The notes: generated by a model not told the origin, from the sequence alone. DNA of 64,000 bases from Cycas panzhihuaensis (GCA_023213395.1 CM041465.1:158169741-158233740); one strand, 5' to 3'. Positions 48,184 to 60,470 are shown, numbered from the stretch's first letter. A program made the numbers and translations.

Positions 48184-48528
48184 TGGATTGTTCCTTCTTA
48201 GAAATCTGGACTTGTAGGTGCAAAAATTAATAGAAAACGAAGCCAAAATAATGCAAGTGCACAAGCAGATCACAGATAGTGTATCACCAAAATGAGTACC
48301 AAAGTACTTTCTCTTTCAAGATACCATATTCAATAACATTACAAGTGGTTTAACCCTTTAAATACACAAGTAAGGGTCTTCATCCCTATGATTCTATTGG
48401 TGGCCCTAGTGGCCTTACATCTTATTGGACAACTTAGTGATCCATACACACATCTTAATAACACCTTAATCCTTACTTGTTGGTGGCTCCCACTCGCTAA
48501 TACTAAGGAAAAGTGGGGTTATGTTACA
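48184..48528 (-). repeat. 3' LTR of the nested chromovirus
   Basis: 345 bp, TGGATTGTTCCTTCTTAG...GGTTATGTTACA, TSD gtttt to its left. Confidence 0.95.
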
Positions 48529-48790
48529 GGTTCCCCCCTTTGAGACGTAGAGTCCTCACAGTGTTGGAGATAAGGATGTTGTTGGATGAACCCGTTGAAT
48601 TCCCAAGTAGCTTCATTTGCATCGCAGTCGACCCACTGTACCAAGTGTTAAGAAATAGTACGATTCTGGAGGCGACGATGGCAGCTGACAAGGATTTTAT
48701 TAGGAGGAATTGTAAGAGTTTGCTCTTCAGAGAGAATGGGTAAGGTTGTGTGGGGTGTAACTTTAGTGCCAAGGTATTTCTTTAGGTAGG
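48529..48790 (-). pseudogene. pol: Chromodomain at the integrase C-terminus
   Basis: Minus translation near 48,710-48,600 reads IPPNKILVSCHRRLQNRTIS, stop, HLVQWVDCDANEATWE. This matches the chromodomain core (ILxxRxVxRxxxxVTExLVxWxGxxxEEATWE) with a single TAA. It continues through HPYLQHCED-like sequence to the polypurine tract. In the family this module directs integration to heterochromatin through histone marks; here it is interrupted. Confidence 0.82.
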
Positions 48791-49700
48791 ACACATGAAA
48801 AGCATTGTGGATATTAGTATTTAGGGGTTGTTCAAGGGCATAAGCAACTTCACTAATTTTGTGCAGGATCTTATAAGGGCCATAGTAGCAGGGGCTTAGT
48901 TTATACCCTTGATATAACTTAAGGGATTATTGCTTATAAGGTTGGAGGTGAAGGTATACTAGATCTCCAATATCAAAGGATCGATTAGATCAATATAAGT
49001 CTATGAGTTGCTTCATTTGATTTCGGGCAGTGGTTAAATTCTATCAAAGGGCATGCATGATTTGATCCATTTCTTGAAGCTTTTGTTGCATAGAAGCTGT
49101 TCGAAAGTTGGTGGCTAGGGTATGGTAGAAAGGTGGGTGGTAGCCATAAAGAGCTAGAAAGGGGGACATACCAATGGCAGAATGATGGGAAGAGTTATAC
49201 CAATACTCAGCCAGGGCAAGCCATGAGGTCCACTTAGCTTAGTATTTCAAGGCAAAGCAACGCAGATAAGTTTCTAAAATTTTGTTTAGAACCTTGGATT
49301 AGCCATCTGTTTATGGGTGGTAGGTAGTACTCATGTTAAATGAGGTTCCAACAGCCTTAAAGAGTTCTTTCCAAAAGGAGCTAATAAGCTTAGGGTCTTG
49401 GTCGCAAACCATAGATGATGGGAAGCCATGGAGGCAAAATATGAATTGGATATACAAGTCATCAAGATGGGAGGATGAATATAAGGTGTGCACTAGGAGA
49501 AAGTGTGAGTACTTGGTTAATCGATCAATGATTACCCAAATGGAGCCAAACCCGGTAGATGGAGGTAGGCCCATGATGAAGTCCATGGCAATATCTTGCC
49601 ACTTGCCTTGAGGAATATGTAATGGTTGGATAAGGCCAGGGAGGGGTTTGGTCTCTATTTTATTTTACTAACAGGTGTTTCATTCTAATATAAAGTTGAA
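48791..49700 (-). pseudogene. pol: Ty3 integrase of the nested chromovirus
   Basis: The open minus frame 49,586-49,311 gives MDFIMGLPPSTGFGSIWVII, DRLTKYSHFLLVHTLYSSSH and LHGFPSSMVCDQDPKLISSF, then WKELFKAVGT and MSTTYHP: the integrase core with both Asp regions (DFIxGLP, CDxDxxFxSxFW). After a stop the frame continues to the Glu region (TDGQ, at about 49,300) and the C-terminal GPY/F segment (complement of 48,890-48,780). Upstream, the zinc module lies near 49,690. Confidence 0.88.
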
Positions 49701-49799
49701 TATGGTGGTCTTCATATGGGGCCAAAAGAAATCTGTGCGAATCTATCGATAAGTCTTATCAAATCCAAAGTGGCCATCGAGGGGGGACCAGTGGTATTC

Positions 49800-50800
49800 T
49801 ATTAGGATTTTAGGGATGAATGAGGAGGAGGTATGGACAAAGATATGATTTTGGTAGAGGAGGTGATTGTTAAAGGTTGACCAAACTTTATGGGTGAGAA
49901 CTTTTTTTCTCCAATTAGGATAATCTGGCTAGGCTTGGTTTTCAATGCATAGTTCATCAAGCCAAAGTGGTTGGGGATTGCTGATGGCATGGAGGCTTGG
50001 GTTAGGAACATTATCATCAGGGTGAAGATGTGAAAGGGCATCTGCCACTATATTGTCTTTACCTTTTTTATATGCTATTAAGAAGTCAAAGACTTGTAAT
50101 CGATGAACCCACTTAGCTTGTTCTTTAGACAAGACTGGCTGAGTCAATAAATTATGGAGGCTACGATGATCTGTGAGAATAGTGAACTTAGAGCCTAAGA
50201 GATATTGCCACCATTTATCAATAGCGTGAAGAATAGCCTTCATCTCTTTCTGATATATAGAGAGACGAAGCTCATGATATTTTAATTTTTGACTTTCGAA
50301 TGTAATGGGATGAGAGTCTTGCATTAGGACTTCACCTAAACCAAACCCTGAAGTATTGCATTCAAGTTAGAAGGGTTGGTTAAAATCAGGAGTGATGAGG
50401 AATGGAGTGGAGGTCATTACGACCTTGAGGTGAGAAAAGGTAGCATCCATTTCTAGAGACCATTGGAAAGCCTCTTTGCGAAGGAGGTTGGTTAATGGGG
50501 CAACAAGAGCAGCATAATTACGCATGAAGCATTGATAAAAACCAGTGAGCCCAAGGAATGCTTGTAGTTGGGTAAGAGTGGTAGGTGTTAGCCATGTTGT
50601 GATGATCGATATTTTATTAGGGTCTACGCCTACCCCTTATGATGATATGATGTGATCCAAATAATTGAGTTCTGATTATCCAAACTCACACTTAGATAGT
50701 TTTCCATAAAGTTAGTGGTTTTGTAATATTTGGAGAATAATTTATAGGTGTTAGATATGGTGATCTAAGTAGGCATTATAAATAAGATTGTCATCGAAGA
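49800..50800 (-). pseudogene. pol: Ty3 RNase H of the nested chromovirus
   Basis: The open minus frame 50,324-49,929 reads MQDSHPITFESQKLKYHELR, LSIYQKEMKAILHAIDKWWQ, YLLGSKFTILTDHRSLHNLL and KWVHRLQVFDFLIAYKKGKD, ending in NIVADALSHLHPDD. This is the RNase H with the TDHxSL and ADALSR motifs. Upstream to 50,780 lies the RT thumb/tether region (complement of 50,560-50,420, FxGLTGFYRxFI-like). Few stops. Confidence 0.88.
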
Positions 50801-51360
50801 AAACTATGACAAACTTTCAAAAGTAGGGACCAAAGATTTTATTCATGAGAGCTTGGATGGTTGCCAGGGCATTGTAAAGGCCAAAGGGCATTACACGAAA
50901 CTCACAATAGCCATGATGTGTGCGGAATGTTATCTTATGGCAATCTTGTGGGGCAATTAGGATTTGGTAATATCCAAATTGGAGGTCTAACTTGGAAAAA
51001 ATGGTTGCACCATGGATTTCGTCTAACATGTCATCTATGCGAGGGCTGGGAAACTTATTTTTAATGTTAATCTTATTTAATTCCCTATAGTCAATGCAAA
51101 GGCGAAAGGAGCCATCCTTCTTCCTAACTAAGATAATTGGGGCTACATAAGGGCTTTTACTTGGTTGGATTATGCCCATGTCGAGGAGCTCGTTTGTGAG
51201 TTTATTAATTTCATTCTTTTAGAAGTATGAGTTATGGTAAGGTTGAAGGCTGATAGGGTCATGGTTAGATTGGAGGTCAACTGTATGATAGAAACCACAG
51301 TCAGGAGGGGTAGTGGCAGGCAGAGGGGTGAATACTTATTCATATTGGGTAATGACATCC
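50780..51360 (-). pseudogene. pol: Ty3 reverse transcriptase of the nested chromovirus
   Basis: The open minus frame from 51,179 reads MGIIQPSKSPYVAPIILVRK, KDGSFRLCIDYRELNKINIK, NKFPSPRIDDMLDEIHGATI and FSKLDLQFGYYQILIAPQDC. HKITFRTHHGYCEFRVMPFG follows, and after one stop KFVIVFFDDNLIYNA holds the two catalytic Asp (50,800-50,785 region). Upstream to 51,358 is the finger region. Catalytic motifs are intact, but stops interrupt the frame. Confidence 0.92.
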
Positions 51361-51399
51361 CGGATGCATGGATGAATTTGTGGTGCGATTTAAATATTA

Positions 51400-51950
51400 T
51401 TAAGATGGACTATATACCCTAGGTGAGATTGAAGATGGCATTTCATACGTCCAAGAGAGACCATTTGTTTAGGGGGGATTATATTCCATAAATTTTGTGA
51501 TTTCGACCCATGTGGTCTTTTAAGGCAATGAATGGATTTATAGGCAAGTTGTTCGTGCTATAGGTCCCTAGTGTTTACAACCATTAAATCCCCAAAATAA
51601 CATCGGATCCTCCTATTGACAAGGCATAGAAATTTAACACCAAAAGGTATGAGCTAATTTGGACTTAGAGGTTTTTAATAACACCTGCACAATGGAGTTT
51701 CTGGTACCCTAGTAGAGAACATGTGAATCCAATTTTTGGTATAATATATAGGTTGAGTTGTCTAGCTATCGAAATATCAATGAAGTTAAGTGATACGCCA
51801 CCATTGATCAAGATATATATTGGAGTCTTACAGAGGATGCCTCTAACTCATAAGGGTTTAGGGCAGGAGGAGGTAGTGATAGTAGATATAGATACTTTGG
51901 GGTGGGGATCTGGTGTAGGTTCATCATGGGTTTCATCATCAGCCTCATGG
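51400..51950 (-). pseudogene. pol: Ty3 protease of the nested chromovirus, degenerate
   Basis: Position between zinc knuckle and RT is that of the aspartic protease. The complement of 51,840-51,780 gives an LIDGGVSLNFIDIS-like stretch (family LIDSGSTHNFI), and the complement of 51,530-51,480 lies where DVILGxxWL is expected. Plus-strand ORFs covering 51,723-52,106 are shadows. Confidence 0.6.
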
Positions 51951-51989
51951 TTAGAGTTAGAGTCAGAGGGATCATCAGGGGAGAGGGAT

Positions 51990-53061
51990 GGGTCAATGGA
52001 GAAAACCATACGCTACACTTTGCAAAAGCGATCGTGTCCAGAAGTCCACTTTTCTGCACACTACATACAAAGGCCAACCTTTAGTCGGTGTTGTGCTTTA
52101 GCTTGAGAAATTTGGACTCTTTTGGTAAATGTGTCATCATTCTGGTGATCAGTAGATGGGTGGGTGGAATCATCTTGTCATGGCCGAGGACATGTGAAGT
52201 CGGCTTGAGGATGAGAGGCATCATCAAATTGAGGTCGAGGTCATTGGAAGTCTAACTGTCAAGTGCGTGAGGACCAAGAGTTATCCTGATGAATAGTTGA
52301 GGGTCTGTCTCCTACAAACTCAACTTCTACTACATAAGCCCACTCGAAAGCTTCCTTAGGGGAGTAGATTACTATTGTCTTTAATCTCATCTAAATACGG
52401 TCTTGGAGTCCTACTACAAAAATATCAACCACTATTTGTTTATCCAAGTTTTGGCTTTGTGGCATGCGATAAGGCTTGAAATTCATCTGTGTAAGCCTTA
52501 ATAGTTAAGGTCTACTTAAGTCGAGTGAGTTGTGTGAAGAAAGATTGACTCCATATATCTTCATATTATTTAAAGAAACAACTAGTAAAGTGGGATCATA
52601 TTTGGTGAGAGGGATATTCTCACTTCCACTAATTAAACCAATGGTGAGCTTGACCATTTAAGTGAATGGAAGCATATAAGAGTTGGTCCTCTTTTAACAT
52701 CGAGTGAAGAGTGAAGTAGGATTCTAACTTGGTGAGAGGGATATTCTCACTTCCACTCTCTATTCACATCTGGATCAAAGGTAGGAATGCTGATTTTATG
52801 GTAGAAAAAGGGTTGTCTTAGCGGAGAACCTCCTATATTGCTTCCTTGAAAAGGGGGAGGTTGGTTTCCTATTGAGTTAGAAGTTCCTATGCTTTGGAGT
52901 TGAGGTGGAAACAACTACTGAAGCTGACTGAGAATCTCATGCCTAATGTCGTCTAGGTTAGATTTAGTAGGCATGCCATTAAGTCTATTGTTAATCTCTG
53001 TTTTGAAGTTAGATAAGTCACTGGTCAACTCAAAAATTTTCTTTGTTTGAGTTTTTGCCAT
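51990..53061 (-). pseudogene. gag: Chromovirus gag with zinc knuckle
   Basis: ATG at 53,061 (minus) opens MAKTQTKKIFELTSDLSNFK, then TEINNRLNGMPTKSNLDDIR. The capsid part includes LLYASIHLNGQAHHWFN near 52,690-52,640. A CCHC knuckle near 52,070-52,020 reads CM-CAEKWTSGHDRFC with one stop in the first Cys pair. A 29-bp direct duplication (52,602-52,630 and 52,729-52,757) places the same SENIPLTK-coding words twice in the capsid. The knuckle type is that of plant chromoviruses. Confidence 0.82.
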
Positions 53062-54325
53062 TGGAGCTGAAGAAAGGGATTAAAGAAGTGGGAACAAGTA
53101 GAGAGAAGGGAAATAAACGAAGTGGGATAGAGCAAGAAAGAACGAGATATAAGAAGAGGGAGTTGTTATAGGGAGAGAAGGGGTGAATAAGGGGATATGG
53201 GATGTTTATATCCTATTAACCCCAAATTACATAAGAAAGATATTTGGCCCACTAGAAAGAGCACAAAAAACTCATCAAAATGGGGTGTATGAGTTTTAAG
53301 GTAAATTTGAAGTGGTGGGGCCCACTAGTGGCCCAGGTACAAAAAGAGTGAAAATTGGGGGCATACACTAACCTAGTGCAAAATGACCCTTACGATATGC
53401 TGATCAAATTGGGGTATATGAGTTATATTTTTTTTTTTTCCTCTTTGCACCGTGAGTAATGACTAAGTGAAGTTTTTTCTTTTTTTTCTTTTTCCTTTTT
53501 CTCTCTTTTTTTTTGGTCTTGGAAGCTTGACTATTCTAACAAGTTTTAAATTTAAGTAGTAAGTGGCTTGTGATCTTAATTAAGACTAGGGCAGGGAAAA
53601 CAAGGTAGGAATGATCAGATGTATCCTACCCACTGAAAGATGAGGTGTGCTTGGTCTTATAGGCCTACCAATAAACTTCGATGCGTGTTCGAGGCGTGTA
53701 ACCCGTGGCACTAACCACTAACCACTGCACTACAAGACTTTAGTGGCTGATAGTTTGCTTGTACTAGGGAGGGTTTTGGGATCCTAAAAGGGGTCCTCCT
53801 ATATACCTGAAGGTACATGGAGGCACACTTCTATAGCTAGGTTCTGTCCAGGGCTTGGTTCAAGAGTGTTATCTCTAGTCCTTCACGCAAGGGGCGAAAA
53901 AGCCATGATGTGATTAGCTAGAATGACAGATCCCTATGATATTTAAAGACCCCCAGTATAGGGTCTCTACCTAACTACTTGGGTAATCGCCCAATGGTAT
54001 TATCTACCCAGGAAGGAGAGGTGGGAGGGGAAACAAAGGGTAGTTACCTAGTGGTGTTATCTATCCTTGGAATATAACTCAATGTAGAAAAAGAAAACTA
54101 AAAACTGAATTGAAAGTAGAAGAAATAAATTACTTGCGTTACCTAAAGGAAGAAATTCCCATTCACTTCGCGACCTCTAATATATCCTTCTACCATTCCT
54201 TAATCTCCTTGGAGAGAGTAATAAGTGAAGGTATTTCCTCAATCTCTACCTAGGTAGAGAGAGTACTCAATCATATAGGAAAAAAAATTTTGCTTTTCTG
54301 GGTAACTTCCCAAGATTATGATGTA
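53062..54325 (-). other. Chromovirus leader with a tRNA-like signature
   Basis: About 1.26 kb of untranslated DNA with T-rich runs near 53,430-53,510. At 53,722-53,732 the minus strand matches the polymerase III A-box consensus (TRGYNNARYGG) exactly, and 53,685-53,695 is a weak B-box-like stretch about 37 nt downstream. Farther right, 53,760-54,010 is homologous to 63,780-63,990 of the second family copy, including 21 identical bases at 53,864-53,884. Confidence 0.65.
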
Positions 54326-54339
54326 GCTCTGATATTACT

Positions 54340-54684
54340 TGGATTGTTCCTTCTTAGAAATCTAGACTTGCAGGTAAGAAAATTAGTAGAAAATGAAACC
54401 AAAGTAATGCAAGTACATAAACAAATCATAGATAGTGAATCACCAAAATGAGTGCTGAAGTACTTTCTCTTTCAAGATACTATATTTGACAACATTACAA
54501 GTGATTTAACCCTTTAAATACACAAGTAAGGGTCTTCAACCTTATGATTCTATTGGTGGCCCTAGTGGCCTTACATCTTATTGGAGGAGTTAGCGATCTA
54601 TACACACATCTTAATAACACCTTAATCCTTACTTGCTGGTGGCTCCCACTCACTAATGCTAAGGAAATGTGGGGTTATATTACA
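54340..54684 (-). repeat. 5' LTR of the nested chromovirus
   Basis: 345 bp, TGGATTGTTCCTTCTTAG...GGTTATATTACA, TSD gtttt to its right. Confidence 0.95.
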
Positions 54685-56440
54685 GTTTTAGACCAGTTGT
54701 AGTCTAAAGAGTTCATGACTCTATTTTTGGCCAAAATGGCTTCATTTAGCCCCTATTTCAACCATGATTTATTTTCGTATGCTATGTTTTACTCTTGAAT
54801 GAAGATCTGATGATCTTGGTAGTCCTTTGAATCCCCTTAGCTACTATTCTAAGCAATGCCATGAAGATTTTAGTGAAGTTTAGACTAGTTTAGTGCATGG
54901 CTCCTCCATGCACCCCAATGGCTCATTATCGCTCTATTTTACCCCATTTGATGTCAATCCTCTTCTTAACAAGCACATCTACATCCTACACCCCTCATAG
55001 ATGTCAACCAGAGAAAACATTATTAAGAATAATTAAGGTTTAAGTAGTATTCACTTATCGCAGGTCGTCTAAGTCACACAATCTCTGTTGAACTCTATGT
55101 GGCTACTATGGAGATTAAAATCCCATTGTAATCTTTATCCTTTTTTTTTTAATATTTAAGCTTAATTAAAGTATATTAAATTTATGACTTAAATTTACCA
55201 AAAAGCACTATTTTTGATCACGTAGTAACTCATATGACTATATTTTTCATCATAAAAGGGGTAGATTTCAAAGAGATTAGATTATCTTTTATAATTTTTG
55301 CTTTGAGCAAAAGGATTAGGGTGTATTTTATAGAATTTTGAGTCTACCTAAATCCCTAGTAGACGAACCTATGGTCATGTATGTTGATTCTACAACTAGG
55401 GCCCAGTGAACAAAGGGGGCTTAAGCCATCCTCATTCATATTTTTTGCCATAAAGGGTACTTGACATTATTTTCATCATAACTTTTTAATGGAGAGCCAG
55501 ATTTGGGTACTATCTAAACCATTGGAAAGTTAATAGCTTGAATCCATTTTCATCTTGATTTTAGTATTTTTTTAGGAGTTTTAAGGTACTCAAGTTGGAC
55601 TATATATTTAAGCAATAATAAACCATATTTCACAAATTGAAGGCTTATATTCTATTTTGCATGATATATTTTGATATTGTATGGTGTTGGTATCTATTAA
55701 TAGGTAGTTATAATATATTTTTTTGAGTTAACAAGTGCTTATGGTTTGTTCATTATAGGAGTTCTTCTTGAAGGATTGAAGTGTATCTTTTTGGAGCAAG
55801 TCTATCAAAGAGCTCTCTAAACCTTACATTTCCTTTTAATTTCTTATATTTCTTTTTATTTTTTAGCTTCCTTTATGAAAAAGAACCTTGTTTGTAAGTA
55901 AGATCACATTAAAATCCATTTTAAACTTGAAAGATTAATAAAGATAATCCCTAATCTACAAGCAAACTATACCAGCCTTATAAGGGGAATGCTTAGGACC
56001 CCTAAAGTTACCACTCTTGATATATCTTTGGTATTTCTCTAATTTACTAAGAAAACCATTAGCTATAAGGTGTATTAAGTGGTAGGTTGAGGTAAGAAAC
56101 TTCCCTTTGGTGTTTGAAGACCAGGCTAGACCCAGAAGGGTTAAGTGCCTTGGTTGTAGTTCTCAGTTAGATCTGTCATTAAGAATAAGTTTGGCACAGG
56201 TGGATCAACAAATTAGAGTGGGTCTTTGACCTTCTTAGTAGCCCATGTACTAAGGTATATAGAGTCTTGAGCTCATGTACCAATATATAGGGTCCCTGGT
56301 TTGCCACTTATGGGCAAGTGCCACTAGACTAAATAGTAACCGAGAGCTTTCTTAGAGACCCACAAACTTAGAATTCTAGAATAGTAGCCCCTAGGTAGAT
56401 AGGATACAAGTATATAAAACTCAAAACTAAAGGACACTTA
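54685..56440 (+). other. Remaining leader of the second plus-strand copia
   Basis: No domain recognised on either strand; short T runs and AT-rich text. With 48,009-48,183 it forms the copia leader of about 1.9 kb. Confidence 0.5.
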
Positions 56441-57840
56441 TAAATGACATCCCAAATGCTTATATCAAACATTATTAAACTCAATGGCCTAAATAATTTT
56501 GTAGCTTAGAAGAAACAAATGAAAAACCTCCCCATCATGAATGACTATTGGAGTTATATCAATGGTGATATCCCTTTAACTAGACCTACCCAAGATCCTA
56601 ATGATTCCAACATTGTCATTCCACCTAATCTGATTATCTTAGCCAACTGTAAAGCTAAGGGTAATATAGCTATATCTTTCCTCTACTTGGTAGTAGAAGA
56701 TCAAGTAGATTAGAATATAGAAAGGTATAAACCTCTCATAAAGTCTAAACCGTCTTATGAGAAGAAAGATGAGTCAAGATCTTTGATTCTTAGAGCACAC
56801 ATATTTGCTATCCCTTTTGCTAAAAATATTATTACTCACATAACTGAAGTCAAGATAATAAGAAATTAACTGATAATTTTTGGTGAACCTTCATCAGACC
56901 ATGACCTTGTATCCAACATTTTTAATATCCTTCCAATAAAATATAGTAGCTTTATATCTAAACTCCATGATAATTACACTAAAATGGACTTTATCACATT
57001 TGAAGGACTCTTGCTAAGAGAAGAAAACTTCCTCAACTACCTAGGAGTAACATCTACATCTGACTTAATCCCTCCATTTATAGCTTAAAATTTAGAGAGG
57101 GGTAAGACTACGCAATGACTAATTTAACAGCCAAGTCAGATATAAATTCTTACTCAATAACTAGACTCCTTAGACATCTCACTAGAGATAAGTGAATTGT
57201 AAACTTAGCAGTAATCATAACAAGCTGTCACTTTCTCCCATAAAGCTCAATAGTGTCAATAGCCCCAACAACCACCACAACCTTAATAAAAAATAAAATC
57301 AATAGAGTAGACTAAATGTCACCTGCTTATACTATGGAAAAAATGGCCATCTTGTCATTGAATATAGGAGAAGAAAAGTTGATCTTCAAATGTTATAAAA
57401 TTAAGGGGGACAAGCTTACAGACCTAGCTTCTAATAAGTGACCCTATTCTACCAACAAGGAGCACCCAATTACTAATAAGATAGAACTAGTTATCAACAA
57501 GGAGGACCCTATCCTCATTAAGAAACCCTTATCTACAACAAGGAGGCCCCATTCCTCAATAAGGAGCCCCTTATCTACAATCAAGAGGCCCCATTCTTCA
57601 ATAAGAAGCCCCTTACTTCCAACAATGAGACCCTATTTCTCAATAAGGAGGCCCTATTTATCCATAAGGAGGGTCATCGTACTAACAACCAGACCAAATC
57701 TATCAATAGAATTAGAATTAAAGATCAAATTAGAATCATTGTCAGTAGAACAGGGAGTAGTTCCCACTTAACCCCAATCCTCAATGAGGAGGTAATATGG
57801 CAGACACTTAAGACACCTCCTCTCAAAACTTGTTCTTTGT
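56441..57840 (+). pseudogene. gag: Copia gag with in-frame 42-nt repeats
   Basis: From about 56,460 the frame gives NIIKLNGLNNFVA, MKNLPIMNDYWSYINGD, then LIFGEPSSDHDLVSNIFNIL, PIKYSSFISKLHDNYTKMDF and FEGLLLREENFLNYL, with the capsid (UBN2) type clear. Near 57,340 a remnant of the knuckle (GHLVIEY) is seen. From about 57,500 to 57,680 a 42-nt unit repeats at least three times (TCAATAAG at 57,556, 57,598 and 57,640), encoding a Gln/Gly/Pro-rich or Asn/Lys/Glu-rich stretch depending on frame. Stops occur throughout. Confidence 0.7.
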
Positions 57841-59270
57841 AGCATTGTTATCTTAACACGGTAACAACTCATGGCTACTTGACTTAGGTGCCACTTGCCA
57901 TATGATTGGCACAGAAGATATATTAGAAGAAACCTATCTAATTAACACACAAATAGTCATATTTAGAGATAAATTAACATATGATATGACTAAAACTAGA
58001 AGGGCCCTAATAGCTTTAAAAGACTCCAAAATAAGGCAACATATCAATAATGTATTCCTAGTTCTAGGTATGAAAATTAATCTACTTTCTATCATCCAAA
58101 TCGATAAGTAGAATCTAGATGTCCTCTTTAGTAAAGGCATCTGCACTATTACTAATAATATAAATGGATAACTAGTAGCAAAATGATATAAAGATAATAG
58201 ATTATATAAGATTAATGGTGTTCCCCTAGCTACTATTCCACTAATAGAATCATGTTCAATGGCTCAAAGTACCCAACTTGACAAGGGTAAGGATATTATG
58301 GTAGAGGACCAACCTCATGACTAAGAACCAGGTGAACGCTCTAATCTTAATGATACATCTACCTTAAACAATATCAGAGACCAACTATGATTTTAATGCC
58401 TTGGTCACCTAAATACACAAAGTTTAAATATCATATCTAGGCTTCATATGGTACATGGGCTTCCTAAGATCAAGAGAAATGGATGCATTTATGACGGATG
58501 CCTAGTGGGAAAACAGCAAAGAGAAAAGTTCCCATCCAAGAATACATGGAGAGCCTCTAAACCATTAGAGTTAGTTTGCTTAGATATTTGTGGGCCTATG
58601 TTAGTTTAATCTCTCAATGGTAGTATATTTTTCATGACCTTCATATATGATTATTCCAAGAAAGTGTGGGTATACTTCCTAAGAAATATATACTAGGCCC
58701 TTGACAAATTCAAGGAATTTAAAGTTGAAGTAGAAAATAAAAGTGGTATGACTATTAAGATCCTTAGATTTGACAATGGAGGGGAATATATATCAAATCA
58801 ATTCACCAATTTCTACAAACAACATGGTATCAAATGCTAATTCTCATCACCTTACATACCTTAATGAAATAGTGTAACTGAGAGAATGAACCAAACATTG
58901 ATGAATAAAGCTAAAGATATATTAAGTGGAGCCAACCTTGCTATAAGATTTTGGGTTGATGCCATCATGACTACTACCTATCTTATAAATAGGAGTCCTA
59001 CTATTTCTAATAGGAACATCACTCCCAAGGAGGGTTGGATAGGACTTAAACCAATAGTTGCATATTTGAAAACATTTAGATGCATGATATACAAACTTAT
59101 TCTAAAGGATAATAGAAAGAAGGTAAATGACAAGAGCCTCAAGTGCATATTCCTTAGTTATATACCTAGTTGCAAAGCCTGTAAGGTATTTAACATTATT
59201 AAAAATGAAGCCTACATCACTTAAGATGTTATTATTGTTAAAGATACTCAAGAATTAGATCCTTCAAAAC
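57841..59270 (+). pseudogene. pol: Copia protease and integrase
   Basis: Near 57,870 LLDLGATCHMIGTED matches the copia protease motif (DSGATxHM, Ser to Leu), followed by VFLVLGMKINLLSIIQIDK. The pre-integrase block CLGHLNTQSLNII and GCLVGKQQREKFPSKN (58,400-58,550) precede ELVCLDICGPM (first Asp), KVWVYFLRN and ILRFDNGGEYISNQF (second Asp), then the Glu region NSVTERMNQTLMNKAKDIL. The open frame 58,886-59,224 gives FWVDAIMTTTYLINRSPTI. Stops interrupt the rest. Confidence 0.85.
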
Positions 59271-59609
59271 TTTAATATGTAGCAGAAGATAATGTTTGTG
59301 TGCCCAAAGTGCCCTTTGCAACAATTCTGGAGTCACTAACAACTACATCCTCCTATACACTAGGTTCATCTTCAACCTTAGCAGCTTCAATGACTACATT
59401 AGATGCAAGCACCTCCATGCCACATATTTCAATTAAATGCCTTTAAGTGGAAGCCACCAATATTTAGCCACCTCTCAAGTGGGTTCAACCATTATTAAAG
59501 GATGTTCCTCCTCCTCCCATAGCTACTAAAAAGATGTCAAAGATGAGACACTCCACAAACTTTTCCCTAATGGCATATGTCTTAGAAACCCCTAAGCCTT
59601 CCATGTTTG

Positions 59610-60470
59610 AGGAGCAATCAAGGACCAAACATGAAAAGCAGCCATGGATAAAGAAATGAACTCCATCCTAAAAAATAAAACTTGGGAGTTGATAGAAATG
59701 CCACTTGGGAAAAATCTAATTTATTGTCACTAGCTATATAAAACCAAGTTTCATACTAATGGCACCGTTAAGTGTCATAAAGCTCATCTTATTGAAAAAT
59801 GTTTCAAATAGTAAGAGGAGATAGATTACAATGAGACTTTTGCACCGATAACCAACATGACCATATTTCATTTGGTGATGTCACTTGTAGCCTAATTCAA
59901 CTGACCAATCTATCAAAAGGATGTGAATAGTGCTTTCCTCAAGGGAGAGCTTATAGAAGAGGTTTTCTTAAAGAAACCTTCTAGCTATGTTGTTTTAGAT
60001 AAAGAACACTTAGTTGGTGAGTTGGAGAAAACCTTGTATAGACTGAAATAGGTACCATGTGTCTGGTATGCAAATATTGATGCCTTCTTCACTTAGCATG
60101 GATTCTTTTATTCACCCTTTGACTTAGATCTATATATTCAGGTTAGATGAAACTTGATCACCATCATTATACTTTGTGTAGATGATTTAGTAATCAAATG
60201 CAATGACATTGAAGGTATAGCTTGGCTATAATCTAAATTAAAAAGCAACTTTAAGATGATAAAGATCTTAGGTTGCTCTATTATTTCCTTAGAATTAAAG
60301 TTTGGTAGGAACTAGGCTACATATTCCTATCTTAATCAAAATATATTAATGAACTCTTATAATGATTTAGAATGATAGGTTGTAAGCCAATACCAATTCC
60401 TATAGAAATAGAAACTAAGCTAAACCTAGGAAAGTAAGGCAAACTATTTAGTCCCACTTTATACCAATAG
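59610..60470 (+). pseudogene. pol: Copia reverse transcriptase
   Basis: Plus translation: MDKEMNSILKNKTWELIEMP near 59,645, then FHTNGTVKCHKAHLI and YNETFAPITNMT near 59,830, IYQKDVNSAFLKGELIEEVF near 59,910 and KTLYRLK near 60,030. The catalytic ILCVDDLVIKCND lies near 60,170-60,210, both Asp kept. LIYLTHTCLDI lies near 60,485. Stops and frame changes are common. Confidence 0.82.

Larger units (their letters stand above)
48184..54684 (-). mobile_element. Chromovirus (Ty3) on the minus strand, 6.5 kb
   Basis: Two 345-bp LTRs (48,184-48,528 and 54,340-54,684) with perfect TSD gtttt (48,179-48,183 and 54,685-54,689). The polypurine tract (ggttccccccttt on the plus strand) is beside the left LTR. 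The PBS complement (gctctgatatta) at 54,326-54,337 is two bases from the right LTR. Order right to left: leader, gag, protease, RT, RNase H, integrase, chromodomain. LTRs differ at about 35 of 345 sites by eye. The second copy of the family begins at 63,200 in the opposite direction. Confidence 0.96.

Noticed and set aside
51723-52106. Plus-strand ORF of 127 codons
   Set aside because: It lies opposite the gag knuckle and protease of the nested chromovirus.
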